Shown: positions 27,555-37,754, counted from the first letter of the stretch. The stretch is DNA of 64,000 nt from Desulfuromonadaceae bacterium (GCA_028712075.1 JAQTQX010000011.1:1-64000), one strand, 5' to 3'. Made by a program: numbers and translations. Notes: generated from the letters alone by a model not told the origin.

Positions 27555-28207
27555 GGGGTCCCTTTCCTGTCTTGTGACGATCTGGCCGCTGCCTTTGTCT
27601 TACCAACCGGCAGCGCCACTTCAGTTACCTCCATCAAACGTCCCTTCTGCTTGATGACCGATGGCACGGCCTTCAGCTTGAGGCGTTCGATCATCTTCCT
27701 GTCGGCATAGAACAATGGACGGCTGATCCGCTTCGACACGGCCCCGAAACTACCCTCGGTCAGGAGGAGCGTTACATCGAGTCGCTTGTCATACTCGGAG
27801 GCGGCAAACCACTTCACCTGATCCGGGTCAGTGCCGTTGATGATCACCAGCGTTTTCGGATAGGTCACGTAATCGAGCGGATTGAAGGTGTAACCCTTGG
27901 GATAGAGAATGCTGCCCTTGCCGTCTGGTACGTCGATCTCGGTTGTATAGGTCATATCAACCGGGAAGCTCCGGTTCCGCTTCGCCCGCGGCAGGCTCGC
28001 CTTGTCCGGCGGTCCCTGGTAATTCTCGACCTTGCGTTTGTCCAGCACCTTGCTCCAATCCACTTGCCGGGCACGTTCCTCGATTTCTGCCAGGGCATCC
28101 CGTTCCGAGATTCGGTACGTGTTTCCGTAAGTACCAATCACCTTGGCCTGCACCGACGAAACACCAAGCACCAGAGCTGTCACTGCCAATCCTGTACGCC
28201 TGATCAT
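27551..28207 (-). CDS. traW: TraW, F-type pilus assembly protein
   Basis: 218 residues with a signal peptide (cut after VQAK). The body has the TraW pattern: RVYxxDMTY-like VDMTYTTEIDVPDGK, LYPKGYTFNPLDYV, TLVIINGTDPDQVKW and KAVPSVIKQKG. Length is equal to F TraW (~210). Periplasmic partner of TrbC. Start overlaps the traN stop by 4 bp. Confidence 0.88.
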   Translation of the reverse strand: MIRRTGLAVTALVLGVSSVQAKVIGTYGNTYRISERDALAEIEERARQVDWSKVLDKRKVENYQGPPDKASLPRAKRNRSFPVDMTYTTEIDVPDGKGSILYPKGYTFNPLDYVTYPKTLVIINGTDPDQVKWFAASEYDKRLDVTLLLTEGSFGAVSKRISRPLFYADRKMIERLKLKAVPSVIKQKGRLMEVTEVALPVGKTKAAARSSQDRKGTP

Positions 28208-31200
28208 TTCGGCGTCGCCTGGTACTTGTTGTGGATGTTTTGCATGATGGTCTGTTGTGAACCATCGATCTTGGTAGCAAGATCCTTCTGTACGTCTTCA
28301 AAGTACTCCGAAAGATCGATCCTCGAAAAATCCAGTGCCTGGAATTCGTCTGGCGTAAAGCCGCGGCAGTTGGGTGCTTCGGGTACACCCCAGCCGCCGT
28401 TCGGCTGAAATGATTGCAGTTGCGGTCTCCCTTGTTCATGTATGATCCTCGCCATTTTCGAGTTGAAGCAGCAGAAGCTCTTGGCCTTCTGCACACATCC
28501 CACTAACGGCCATTTTTTATAGCAATAGTCCCCCACGTAGTGGCACTGTTTGCCTTCTTTCTGCATCCCTGTCTGAATGTCACCTTGATCACATCCGCTT
28601 CCCATCAGCACCTTCATCACTACCAGGACGACTACTGCGATGATGATGGTGGCCGGGTTGAACAGGGCAGCGGCATACGCCTGCAATCCGGCTCCAAGGG
28701 CAGAAGCTCCTGTCGCTCCGCTGGCCATGGTTGCGTATGCACCTGTTGCTGCCGCTCCTGATAGAGTTGTCGTAGTTCCGGTGGCGGTGACTACGGTCAT
28801 AGAGGTGACTGCACCGGTAGCGGTGGTCGATATGGCAGAAATCTGCGCAGCACCGGTCACCAGAGCGTTGCCGTAATAGGCGACCTGACCTATTTCATAG
28901 GCCATCTGAATGCCCTGAACCGCTGTCGAGATGCTGCTGCCGGTATCTTCCGAAGCCACCTTGTCGCTCTCGCAGCAGTTATTGAGGTACCCGACCGTCA
29001 AGCCGGGGGGACGGCAACGCGACGCTTTTCCATTGAAGATGTAGATCTGGCCGAGGCAATTCCCATTTGCATCTTTCGGCCCGTCATCCTGAAGCATTGA
29101 CTCGTCGAGAGTGGTCGTCACCTCAGATCCGGGCGCTCCAGGATTGAAACAGGGGTTCGGGGAACACTGCATCTTGTTCTGGTATTCCATGCAAGCGTAC
29201 TGAGTCCCGAGCGGACAGGTATTGAACCCCTCGAAGCAGCTGTCCTTCTGCGGATTGTAGATACCGGCGGCGCTGCAAATCGGCACCGCCTCGCACTTGC
29301 CGATGGGAAGCGGTGTGTATGTTGTTCCCGCCGGGCAGTCGTGCTGGACTTCGGAAACGCACTTATCAAGCGTGGTTGAAAAATTAGTGGTAGCTGCCTG
29401 GGAGAAGGTTGGGGCCTTGGGGCAGGTAACGGGTTGAAGGCACTTGAAGTCAGCCTGACTCCAGCCGTAGGTGCCGCAATTGCGCGTCAGCGTGGCCTGG
29501 CAGACGTTGAGGCTCGCGTCATAAGCACCATTGGCGCAAATCGGCGACGAGAAACAGAGATTGGCGGCAGCATCAAAGGAGTAGGTACCGCAGTCCCTGG
29601 TAATGGTTGCTTCACAGAGGTCAGTTGTGGTGTTCAATGTGCCGTTCGGACACGAAGGCGCAAGAATGCACTGCCCGCTGGCGCTGTCATAGGTCCCCTG
29701 GGTGCAGGTTGGCGTATAAGCGGCCCAGCAGACATCCATGTTCGGGTCGAAGTTGCCGCCTGAACAGGTCGGGTTGGTTGCAGAAAGGCACTGATTACCA
29801 TTGATGAGAGCCTGACCGGCAGGACAGACCATCTGGGTCGAAGCCATCGTGAATGCCCCGGATAACATCCAGTCACTGGCCGGTGACCCATCGGCACAAT
29901 AACGATCCATGAAGTAGTAGCTGCAATTGCCGACGCTATCGCATTGCAACGCTGACAGGGCATAGCCGGTACTGGTCAGCTCGGTTCTGGTCATGAGGCT
30001 GAGGGGTGACTGAATCGTGATAGCGTCAGAACCAAGGCAACAATAGTTTGCAGCAACACTAACCTGTCCCTGGGGACCGTTCGGGCAGGAAATACTTACA
30101 TTGCAGCAGGAGTCGGCATACGGTGCGCAAAGAAATGATTGAGGACTGCAGGATAAAACCTGCTGTGCGCTGGCACCGGTGATGGCGTCACATTTGTTTG
30201 TGACCACATTGTACGTGGTGCCTGCCGGGCATTCGGGAGCTTTTTCGCAGCGCCCCCGGGTACTGTTATAACTGTAGCCGCCCGGACAAGATGGCACAAA
30301 GGGTTGAACGCAGAGATTGTACGAGGCGTTGTAGCTGCCATAGGTACAAATAGGCGACCGTTCGCACTTGCCTGTCGCACCGTTGTAGGCATAGCCATTG
30401 GCAGCGTCGCAGACCGGCATCCATGCTTTTTCGCACCGATCCTTGGCCGCAATGAACGCTCCTCCGTCAGTGCATGTTGCCGACTTCACACAACGGTCGT
30501 AGGTCTGGCTGGCCGGGTTGGCGTCATAGGCATAGCCAACGGGACAATCGTTTTGAACCAGCTTTTCACAGCGGTCGGCAACCGGATTGAATGTGCCGTT
30601 TTCCGGACAGGTCACTGCCTTGATGCATTTGTCGATACCAGAGTCCCAGGCATAGCCGCTGCCGCACAAGTTCTGAGCCGTGGCCTGGCACATATCACGG
30701 GTTGTCTCCAGAGTAGAGCCAGCCGGACAGACCGGGGCGGTATAAGTTTCGACGCATTCCGTGGAACCGACCGGGCAGAATTGTCCTTGTGTCGTCTGAA
30801 TGCAGTTGGCTGTTTCTCCCGGGTCACCGGCATATCCGTTGTTATTCAGATCCTGACCGCACATGATGTTGTTGATGGCATTGGGGTCAGGTGGTGGCGG
30901 TGGAGGTGGCGGCGGTGGAGGGGTGATCGTGCCTGGATCAATGTACGACAGGGCACAGTCCAGCTTGCCGGGAAATTCGACTATCTGCGAGCTTCTTGTC
31001 CCATCGAGACCGCTGGCCCAAATCCCGTCACTCCCCATGACGACTGCCTGCGGGTCCTGTCCGGTATAGGCGCCAGCAACCGGCCATTTTGTGAATGGAA
31101 GCCCCGATCCGTCAATGGCGTTGAAGCCAACAGGCCCGAACTCTTTCCAGGCGTCGATGTAGGTGCTCTTATCCGAGGTTGATGTCCCCAGATACGCCCC

Positions 31201-31578
31201 ATAGCGCTTAATCAGGAAATCCAGGGTCTGCTGGCTGTCCACGCTGACCGGCTTGGCCGCCCCGAACTGTCCGAGAGAGAGCATCCTCTTGAGCGAGGCC
31301 GTGTCGGTGCCGGTCATCAGATACTCCCGGCTGATGTTCGCCGAAAAGTCGAAATAGATGTCGGGAAGCGACTGGCTGCCGCTAACGGCTGACTTGGCGA
31401 TGGCGTAGGTCTTGCCGTTAAATTCGGTGAAGAACACCAGGGCATCGCTGTAACGATAGGTGGTACCCGTCGAGATGGAGTCCTGGCAACTGACAACAGC
31501 CTGAGCCGTGGTGGTTATCCCGGAGAGGGAGAGCAGGAGAACGGCATAGAGAACTGAATAGGCGATACGGAATAGCAT
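28204..31578 (-). CDS. traN: TraN-like mating-pair stabilisation protein with long Cys-repeat stalk
   Basis: 1124 residues with a signal peptide, nearly twice the length of F TraN (~600). A proline run (about 220-230) follows a ~215-residue N-terminal domain. Then come about 17 short tandem units of the form C-P-x-G-x(2-4)-Y/F-x(6-10)-C-E/V (about 255-800), in two blocks. A hydrophobic Ala/Gly/Thr segment with a helix (about 940-985) precedes the TraN signature GDYCYKKWPLVGC, FCCFNSKMARIIHEQGR. In F-type systems TraN is an outer-membrane adhesin that chooses the recipient. The Cys-repeat stalk probably sets reach or recipient choice. Overlaps traW by 4 bp. Confidence 0.82.
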   Translation of the reverse strand: MLFRIAYSVLYAVLLLSLSGITTTAQAVVSCQDSISTGTTYRYSDALVFFTEFNGKTYAIAKSAVSGSQSLPDIYFDFSANISREYLMTGTDTASLKRMLSLGQFGAAKPVSVDSQQTLDFLIKRYGAYLGTSTSDKSTYIDAWKEFGPVGFNAIDGSGLPFTKWPVAGAYTGQDPQAVVMGSDGIWASGLDGTRSSQIVEFPGKLDCALSYIDPGTITPPPPPPPPPPPDPNAINNIMCGQDLNNNGYAGDPGETANCIQTTQGQFCPVGSTECVETYTAPVCPAGSTLETTRDMCQATAQNLCGSGYAWDSGIDKCIKAVTCPENGTFNPVADRCEKLVQNDCPVGYAYDANPASQTYDRCVKSATCTDGGAFIAAKDRCEKAWMPVCDAANGYAYNGATGKCERSPICTYGSYNASYNLCVQPFVPSCPGGYSYNSTRGRCEKAPECPAGTTYNVVTNKCDAITGASAQQVLSCSPQSFLCAPYADSCCNVSISCPNGPQGQVSVAANYCCLGSDAITIQSPLSLMTRTELTSTGYALSALQCDSVGNCSYYFMDRYCADGSPASDWMLSGAFTMASTQMVCPAGQALINGNQCLSATNPTCSGGNFDPNMDVCWAAYTPTCTQGTYDSASGQCILAPSCPNGTLNTTTDLCEATITRDCGTYSFDAAANLCFSSPICANGAYDASLNVCQATLTRNCGTYGWSQADFKCLQPVTCPKAPTFSQAATTNFSTTLDKCVSEVQHDCPAGTTYTPLPIGKCEAVPICSAAGIYNPQKDSCFEGFNTCPLGTQYACMEYQNKMQCSPNPCFNPGAPGSEVTTTLDESMLQDDGPKDANGNCLGQIYIFNGKASRCRPPGLTVGYLNNCCESDKVASEDTGSSISTAVQGIQMAYEIGQVAYYGNALVTGAAQISAISTTATGAVTSMTVVTATGTTTTLSGAAATGAYATMASGATGASALGAGLQAYAAALFNPATIIIAVVVLVVMKVLMGSGCDQGDIQTGMQKEGKQCHYVGDYCYKKWPLVGCVQKAKSFCCFNSKMARIIHEQGRPQLQSFQPNGGWGVPEAPNCRGFTPDEFQALDFSRIDLSEYFEDVQKDLATKIDGSQQTIMQNIHNKYQATPK

Positions 31579-31584
31579 CTGGTT

Positions 31585-33588
31585 TTACCTCGACTGCATT
31601 GGCTGCTTCTGGCCGCTGGAACAGATATTGTCCTTGCCGGCCAGTCGGAGTGTCTGAATGACCGTGGCAGCCTCGGCAAACTCGTTGATGCACTGGCAAT
31701 CGATGACGATTTCTTCTCCCGGGTCGGCAGGACAGCTGTTGTTGATGCAGGTCTTGTAGAAAATGTCATAGGACTGTGCCGGTACCCGCATGTCGGTGAC
31801 ATTTCCGGTCGTCGTCACCTGGGTGTCGGTCTTGGCGATGCGGGTTTTGCAGGCCACTTCACATTCGGACGCCGGGTCCCGTTGCGGCAGGTTGATGCTG
31901 CCGTTGGCAATGTTCCACCCCGTTGGGCCGAGTCGTGGGTCCTGGAACGTCAGATTCGCTGTGTTGTCGCTGGCAGAAGAGACCACCTTCCCGAAACGGG
32001 TTGCCACATCAGAGAAGTCGTATTGCTGGCTGCCGCAGACGTACGTACGCTTCTTGTGCCACCAGTCGCGGCAGATCTTGTTGGTACCCACCTGTCCGGT
32101 GAAATTCTTACAGGAAGGAAGTTGGTTGAAGCCGGTCGGATTGAAGTTCTGGTAGGTCACGACACCATCGATATCCTCTTCCTTCAAGCGACAGTCCGGA
32201 TCGTTGGCCAAGGCGGCACACTTATCCTCAACGGCTTCCGTGTAGGTGTCCTCCTTGAAGTCGAAGAAATAACTCCAGTCGAACGAGACACCTTGAGCAC
32301 CCTTTGCCGGACAGACGATGCCGGTCTGAACGGAGGTATCGAAACCGTTAATGACACCGTCCACGGATGCTGAAGCGTTATTGCAGCCGCCGCCACTCAT
32401 GTTGTTCATGTTGAAGGTAGCGGACATGAGCTGGCCGAGCTTTGCCGGGTCTGGTGTGGACACGGTGACGGGTTTAACTGTATGCCAGCCATCTCCGCCC
32501 GGACTGCCGCCGCAGTTGTTGTGGGCCGCTCCCGGTCCTCCCGGGCCGGTATCCAGGTATTCCAATTGATAGGTTAGATCATCGACCTTATGAACCCGTA
32601 TGTAGACCAGGTGATCGGTACAGAGTGCACTGTTTCCTGAGTCGTTGAAGGATTTGGTGGTGGTATCAACACGTCCAGCCCGGTCAACAGTGCAGATGCT
32701 TGATTTGCCCTGGGCCTCACGTGCCGCACCCGAGTTGGAGATCATGTAGTAGAAACTGCTCGGATCGGATGATTGGGAGATAGCGGCTGAATCCCGGGCT
32801 GCCGTCAACTGGGGCCAGTTGGTGTAATACCCCGTCAGGGTATCCACTGTTGGGGAAGAAGCGAATGCAGCGACACTCGTGGCGGCATTGTTCGTTTTGG
32901 TGGTCACTTGCCCGTAATAGGTAATGGTGGTGATGTCGGTATTGACGTTGGTAATGGTGAAGGAGGTATTGCTGGTATGAACTGCATTGACAATACCCCC
33001 ACCGATATCCTTCAACACGATGGCGCTGTTGACCCAGACCAGGTTGCTGCCGCAACTGCTGTTGATGCAATAGCAGCCACCGAGATCGGTAATGGACGCC
33101 GGTGCTTCAGTGACCTGGCCATCAGCATCGGCGGCCCACGTATAATATTTGCAATTCGTCCAGCTACCGGCATTACAGGAGATGAAGCCGTTGGCGCAGA
33201 CCCCTGACACAAGCGACGGCACAGCGTGAACATTGTCGATGGTGCCATCAGTGTTAAGATCCTGGCTGATGATGACCTGCTGCAGGTCACCGGTTCCTGA
33301 CGGCTGTATCATCACCTCCAGGAATTTTGCCGATGAGGGGGCGTTCAGGGTTGCCGGGAAGCTGGTAGCGCCGTTCACCGTCTGCATGAGGTTCGATGAG
33401 TTGGTCATCGGCAACGAGATGTTGCTGTTGACAGAATTCTTACTGCCGAACCTGGAGAGCGCCGACTGACCGGCATTCTGGCCAGCGGTCTTCCCATCGA
33501 TTCCGAAGGCAGACGTGCTGCCTAACGTCACAGACATCATCAGACTAACTGCGGTATTTCTTGACCATCTCACGGATTGCATCCTCAT
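31585..33588 (-). CDS. Second large secreted Cys-rich transfer protein, TraN-related
   Basis: 667 residues with a signal peptide (cut near SAFGID). The start at 33588 (or 33582) is kept although it overlaps traC by 44 bp, because the signal peptide needs it. The central part is a Gly/Ser/Thr/Asn-rich beta-like region with many Cys (SCNAGSWTNCKYY, CYCINSSCG). The C-terminal ~100 residues (CEVACKTRIAK, IDCQCINEFAEAATVIQTL, ICSSG) resemble the segment that precedes the Cys core in TraN proteins. It starts 6 bp upstream of traN. It might be the N-terminal half of an ancestral TraN, or a separate surface partner; I cannot decide. Confidence 0.6.
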   Translation of the reverse strand: MRMQSVRWSRNTAVSLMMSVTLGSTSAFGIDGKTAGQNAGQSALSRFGSKNSVNSNISLPMTNSSNLMQTVNGATSFPATLNAPSSAKFLEVMIQPSGTGDLQQVIISQDLNTDGTIDNVHAVPSLVSGVCANGFISCNAGSWTNCKYYTWAADADGQVTEAPASITDLGGCYCINSSCGSNLVWVNSAIVLKDIGGGIVNAVHTSNTSFTITNVNTDITTITYYGQVTTKTNNAATSVAAFASSPTVDTLTGYYTNWPQLTAARDSAAISQSSDPSSFYYMISNSGAAREAQGKSSICTVDRAGRVDTTTKSFNDSGNSALCTDHLVYIRVHKVDDLTYQLEYLDTGPGGPGAAHNNCGGSPGGDGWHTVKPVTVSTPDPAKLGQLMSATFNMNNMSGGGCNNASASVDGVINGFDTSVQTGIVCPAKGAQGVSFDWSYFFDFKEDTYTEAVEDKCAALANDPDCRLKEEDIDGVVTYQNFNPTGFNQLPSCKNFTGQVGTNKICRDWWHKKRTYVCGSQQYDFSDVATRFGKVVSSASDNTANLTFQDPRLGPTGWNIANGSINLPQRDPASECEVACKTRIAKTDTQVTTTGNVTDMRVPAQSYDIFYKTCINNSCPADPGEEIVIDCQCINEFAEAATVIQTLRLAGKDNICSSGQKQPMQSR

Positions 33589-35992
33589 AACTCACTCCGC
33601 CATCAACCATTGCCTCTATTTCAGTTATCTCGCTCGCATCAGACGTGAAGACGTAGTAGGAGAAAGGATCTACGGCCAATCTGCCGACTCCGACGCCGAA
33701 AGGTGTGTCCATAAAGATCTCCGAGTACTTGGGCTTGTTGCTCTTCGTTGACTTGAGAATCCGCATGGTAAAGTCATCGTAGTCCATCAGCTTCTCGTCC
33801 AGCGCCTTCTCGAAGTCGGACGACTCCAGATAGAATTTGAAGGCCGAGTTATTCCGGATGACATCGCCAACCCCTCCGAAGAGCTTCATGTCGAGAACCG
33901 ACTGGGTAATTATGGTGAAACTGCCATGGTATTTGCGGGCACGACGGTACCCTTCCTCAATGACCTCCTTCAGGGTCGAACTCTCTCCAAGGAATTGCCA
34001 TGCCTCATCAAAAACGATCAGTCGCTGATCCGACTTGTCGGAGAGATAGAGATCCTGGGTTACGGCATTTATCACCTGAAGGGTGACTACTCGGAACAGT
34101 TCCTTACGGGACTTGAGGTGCTCCAGTTCCAACACCACGAACTCATCATTGGAGATGTCGAGACTGCTTTTGCCGTTGAAAAAACGGCCAAATGTTCCGT
34201 CGCTCTTGAAGTCGGCCAGGTTAAAAGCAAGCCGGGAAGCAGCCTCCTTGATCTCGCCACCCTCTGACGAGTAGTGGTCGAAATTGAACAGGTACTCGTG
34301 GACGGTATCGATATCTGCATCGTTGCCATTCTGCTGCCAGGCCCAGCGAACCGCTCCCTTGATGAGGGTCATCTCTGTCTCGCTGGGGATGGTTTTTCCG
34401 GTGGAAAAAACCATCTGGGCAACGATGGGAGCGATAACCGGGATGTCGTACTCGGGATCGATGATGTTGGTGAAGGGGTTCAGGCAGACCTGGGAGTCCT
34501 CGCTGAAGTCCAGGTAGCGGGCACCGAACAGCTTGGTCATCTTCTTGTAGGACCCGCCGATGTCGATGATCCGGATCTTCGATTTCATGGCGAAGTAGTT
34601 GTAGACCAGATAGTTGATAAAGAAGCTTTTGCCGGCGCCGCTGGAGGCGCAGACCATGGCGTTGTGGTTGTTGACTCCCTTGTTGAAGATGTCGAGACCG
34701 AACAGATTTCCCTTGCGTCCGGCGAAGAGCATTACCGGTTTGCCCAGCCCGGAGAAGTCCCCCTGCACCGGTAACATCACGGCGATACTGTCCACGGGGA
34801 GAATATGGTCCCGGTCAAGGGTGTCGATGTTGCTGCCATGGTCGTAGAGACCGAATGGCAGGGAAGAGATGAACAGGATGGGAAGAATCCCCTTATCCTC
34901 CTGCATGACATACCCTTGCCCCTCCCAGACCCGCTTGGCCCTGGTGACGGACTCGTTTACCAGCCATTCGTCGCTGCCGTAGACCCACATGATAGGAATT
35001 ACCCGGTAGAATTTGGTGCCCCGTTCCAGTTCATCGACCGCCCAGAGGTACTCGTCTTTCTTTCTGGCCAGCGATGGGGCGAAACTGCCGACACCCTGCT
35101 GCTGCAGGACCATGTTGCATTTGGTGTGGAGTTTATTCTTCTGGTTCCTCAGGACGATATTCAGCGTAAAGAAGAATGGCGTCCGGATCTGATCGGAATC
35201 GGTAGCCATCCCCATGATTCCACCAAAGAGTTGGTTTGTCTGGATCGGGTCGCCATTCAGAGGGAATGACTTCGGGGTGACGCAGCGGAAGTGTCGGGAA
35301 CCGAACTTGAGAGAAGAGAACCTTTTCTCTACCTTGGTACCGAGCAGCACCTGCTTGCGGATGATATTGCGATCGTCATAGTGGCTACTATTTGCAGACG
35401 GGTCCTCATTCAGCATGCGTCTCAGCCAATCAAGCAAGTTCCCCGGATTGACAACAACCGGTGATAAGCCGGCGCCACGCAGCACTTCCTGGATTGTTCC
35501 GAAAACTTCATCAAGATTTACATGAGCACTATCCTTTACCGGAAACTTGACCGTAAAGAACATCCTGAAGTTCCGGATCGGAATACCGCTCAGACAGCCG
35601 AGGCCTTCCACACCTTCCTGAAAGAAGCGGGACACGTTGTCAGAAACATCGCGTACCAGTTTGCTGTCGCGCAATTTCATGGAAGTGTATGTGTCCACAA
35701 TCTGATTCACAAAGGGGTCGGCAAACAGGATGAACTGCATGATCGAGCCATCAGGCAGGTTTACACGAAACAACCCCTCCAGAGTTCTGATGGTAGTCTC
35801 ACAGGCAAAAGCCAGGGGAGCACACTCCCACATCATCCCGAAGGTGTTGTCAGTGTTCAGATAGATCTGATTCTTGGGGTCATGGGCAATCCACGGGAAA
35901 TATTCGGAAAAATTGTCCCGTTCGGTGAGGCGGCGCAATTCGCTCCTGGTGAAGCCTCCTCCACTTCCAAACAACGCTGACGCTACTCCCAT
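33545..35992 (-). CDS. traC: TraC, VirB4-like ATPase of the type IV secretion system
   Basis: 815 residues, the usual F TraC length (~875). The N-terminal TraC/VirB4 region is followed by Walker A CASSGAGKSFFINYL (about 450), Walker B LIVFDEAWQFLGE (about 660) and a Gln finger region IITQSVLDMK. It powers pilus biogenesis at the inner membrane. Lies 2 bp after traV. Strong family call. Confidence 0.93.
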   Translation of the reverse strand: MGVASALFGSGGGFTRSELRRLTERDNFSEYFPWIAHDPKNQIYLNTDNTFGMMWECAPLAFACETTIRTLEGLFRVNLPDGSIMQFILFADPFVNQIVDTYTSMKLRDSKLVRDVSDNVSRFFQEGVEGLGCLSGIPIRNFRMFFTVKFPVKDSAHVNLDEVFGTIQEVLRGAGLSPVVVNPGNLLDWLRRMLNEDPSANSSHYDDRNIIRKQVLLGTKVEKRFSSLKFGSRHFRCVTPKSFPLNGDPIQTNQLFGGIMGMATDSDQIRTPFFFTLNIVLRNQKNKLHTKCNMVLQQQGVGSFAPSLARKKDEYLWAVDELERGTKFYRVIPIMWVYGSDEWLVNESVTRAKRVWEGQGYVMQEDKGILPILFISSLPFGLYDHGSNIDTLDRDHILPVDSIAVMLPVQGDFSGLGKPVMLFAGRKGNLFGLDIFNKGVNNHNAMVCASSGAGKSFFINYLVYNYFAMKSKIRIIDIGGSYKKMTKLFGARYLDFSEDSQVCLNPFTNIIDPEYDIPVIAPIVAQMVFSTGKTIPSETEMTLIKGAVRWAWQQNGNDADIDTVHEYLFNFDHYSSEGGEIKEAASRLAFNLADFKSDGTFGRFFNGKSSLDISNDEFVVLELEHLKSRKELFRVVTLQVINAVTQDLYLSDKSDQRLIVFDEAWQFLGESSTLKEVIEEGYRRARKYHGSFTIITQSVLDMKLFGGVGDVIRNNSAFKFYLESSDFEKALDEKLMDYDDFTMRILKSTKSNKPKYSEIFMDTPFGVGVGRLAVDPFSYYVFTSDASEITEIEAMVDGGVSYEDAIREMVKKYRS

Positions 35993-35994
35993 GT

Positions 35995-36489
35995 CTACTC
36001 CTCCTCGCCGGATGTAACGGAGTCACCCATCAACCAGCGCGGTTCATCAACGAAGAAGTAGACATAGCGCAGCATGTAGAATTCATTGTCCTGGCCGGTG
36101 TATGGCAGAAGGAGCACTCGCATGGTTTTCGGGGGTGCAACAACCGGTGTGACCGGTTCCTTCAGGAGTCCGCTGAATTTGTCGAACAGTGCCGATTGGT
36201 AGCGGTTGTAGGTACCGTTCTCTTTGGCCGACGGATGCAGGGAGATATCCTTCTTGCCTTCGGTGCAGAGACCGGCTGCTGCATTGTCAGCATTGCAATC
36301 GTCTTCCTTGTGTTCTGCAGGTGCTTCGCTTGATTTGCCAGGACTTGCTGTCGATTCCTTGTAGGCGGTTTGCACCGAAACGCACTTGCCGTTGCTGGTT
36401 TCAGGGCAGCTAAAGCTGCTTTCGTAGGGGTTGAGCAGGGCACAGCCGCTCATTGTCAGCATTCCTATAGTAATAAGGGCTTTCTTCAC
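35995..36489 (-). CDS. traV: TraV, outer-membrane core lipoprotein
   Basis: 164 residues with a lipoprotein signal (MSGC; Cys at about 16) and the TraV opening LLNPYESSFSCPETSNGKC, with the paired Cys typical of TraV. Links TraB and TraK in the outer-membrane core complex. Overlaps traB by 4 bp. Confidence 0.85.
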   Translation of the reverse strand: MKKALITIGMLTMSGCALLNPYESSFSCPETSNGKCVSVQTAYKESTASPGKSSEAPAEHKEDDCNADNAAAGLCTEGKKDISLHPSAKENGTYNRYQSALFDKFSGLLKEPVTPVVAPPKTMRVLLLPYTGQDNEFYMLRYVYFFVDEPRWLMGDSVTSGEEE

Positions 36490-37754
36490 TTTCCGCCTCC
36501 CTTGGAAATTTTCTTGATGTCCAGATTGATTCCTTCACTGATAACGAGAGTCACCGGTTTCGTGGCTCCAACCTCAATGACCGGCATCGTCTGCCTGGCC
36601 AGTTCCATGTAGAACTTCTGGATCTCTTTGAAGCCACTCGACAGGCCGGACCCAAGCCCAGACATGGCAATGTCTTTGGGGTCAACGGTTTGTGTTGTAC
36701 CGAGAGGGCTTACGGACATGGTCGTGGCCGCAGACTTAATCGCGTCACCGGCACCTCCGAAGAATCCGGCCAACATGCTCCTTGCGATCATGGAGCCCAT
36801 CTTGGCAACGACCCGGCCTCGCAGGCCAATTTTGCCGTCTTCATCAACGACGAACCCTTTGATCTTCTGGTCGACTACCGCCTGCCCCTTACGGTCGAGG
36901 CATGACAGGGAAACGAGCAGCAGTTCCGCACGCTCGGTTGCCAGGTTCCCCTTGCCGTCGGCGATAACAAAGCACCCCTTGAGGTTTGCCTTGACGCTAT
37001 TTGGTAGTACCGCTGGAGTCTTTACCCTGAGAAGGACCGGAACCGGATTTCCTTTGGCTTCCGAAGTGGTTGGTGCGTCCAAGCCACTCAACAGAGTCGC
37101 CTCCATAAAGGAAGGGGGCAGATAAACCTGGACGGTCCCGACGTCTTTTTTTTTATCATCCACATCAGCCTTGGCTGATTTACCTGATCCGGGAGACGAA
37201 ACGATGGCGATATCACCGATTTCGGTTTCGGGTGGAGACTGCAGCTGACCTGCTGCCATTCCTTGAGCTGTGGCAGGCGGTGGGGGAAGCGAGATGCTGC
37301 TGCCTTGCGGCATTGGTGGAATTGGAGGCAACGGTTGTTTTGATATTGCTGTCCTGCCAGAACCGGTCTTTTGCAATTGGCCCTGCTGCTGAGTATGATT
37401 GTCTCCCGGTACAGCGGGGGCTGTGCCGATCTGAGCCACCGGCGCTGTAGTCGGATCACCTTTTTTCTCACGGGTTATCTCATCGAGTCTCTTCGTGAGT
37501 TCGGCAACCATGTCGTCACGCTTGGCAATCTCCTTCTGGCTTTCGAGGAATTGTGACTTTTCAAGGAGTTTTGGCTCGATGCTCAAGGGCGCCTGCTTCA
37601 CACTTTTATTGAGAGCAGGATCTTTCCCTTTGTTCATGACGTAATAGCCAATCGTAAATACGGCCACTAGAATGCAGCCAGTCATAATCCAGACAAGATT
37701 TCGGCGCTGACTGCCACTTAGACCGTTCCAGAAAGACAGGAGCTTATTTTTCAT
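36486..37754 (-). CDS. traB: TraB, VirB10/TrbI-family channel scaffold
   Basis: 422 residues from ATG 37754 (MKNKLLSFWNG), chosen for GGAGG 7 nt upstream. One N-terminal membrane helix (about 25-42), a coiled coil (about 60-95, LEKSQFLESQKEIAKR), a Pro-rich periplasmic linker (PPIPPMPQGSSISLPPPP, about 150-165) and a C-terminal VirB10-like domain (VQVYLPPSFMEATLLSGLDAP onward). It spans the envelope and connects to TraK and TraV. The gene overlaps traK by 11 bp. Confidence 0.9.
   Translation of the reverse strand: MKNKLLSFWNGLSGSQRRNLVWIMTGCILVAVFTIGYYVMNKGKDPALNKSVKQAPLSIEPKLLEKSQFLESQKEIAKRDDMVAELTKRLDEITREKKGDPTTAPVAQIGTAPAVPGDNHTQQQGQLQKTGSGRTAISKQPLPPIPPMPQGSSISLPPPPATAQGMAAGQLQSPPETEIGDIAIVSSPGSGKSAKADVDDKKKDVGTVQVYLPPSFMEATLLSGLDAPTTSEAKGNPVPVLLRVKTPAVLPNSVKANLKGCFVIADGKGNLATERAELLLVSLSCLDRKGQAVVDQKIKGFVVDEDGKIGLRGRVVAKMGSMIARSMLAGFFGGAGDAIKSAATTMSVSPLGTTQTVDPKDIAMSGLGSGLSSGFKEIQKFYMELARQTMPVIEVGATKPVTLVISEGINLDIKKISKGGGK

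Noticed and set aside
30304-31182. 292-codon plus-strand frame antisense to traN
   Set aside because: Produced by the regular Cys/Gly codon pattern of the traN repeats; no ribosome site and no protein-like features.
34274-34774. 166-codon plus-strand frame within traC
   Set aside because: Antisense to the Walker A/B region of an intact TraC.
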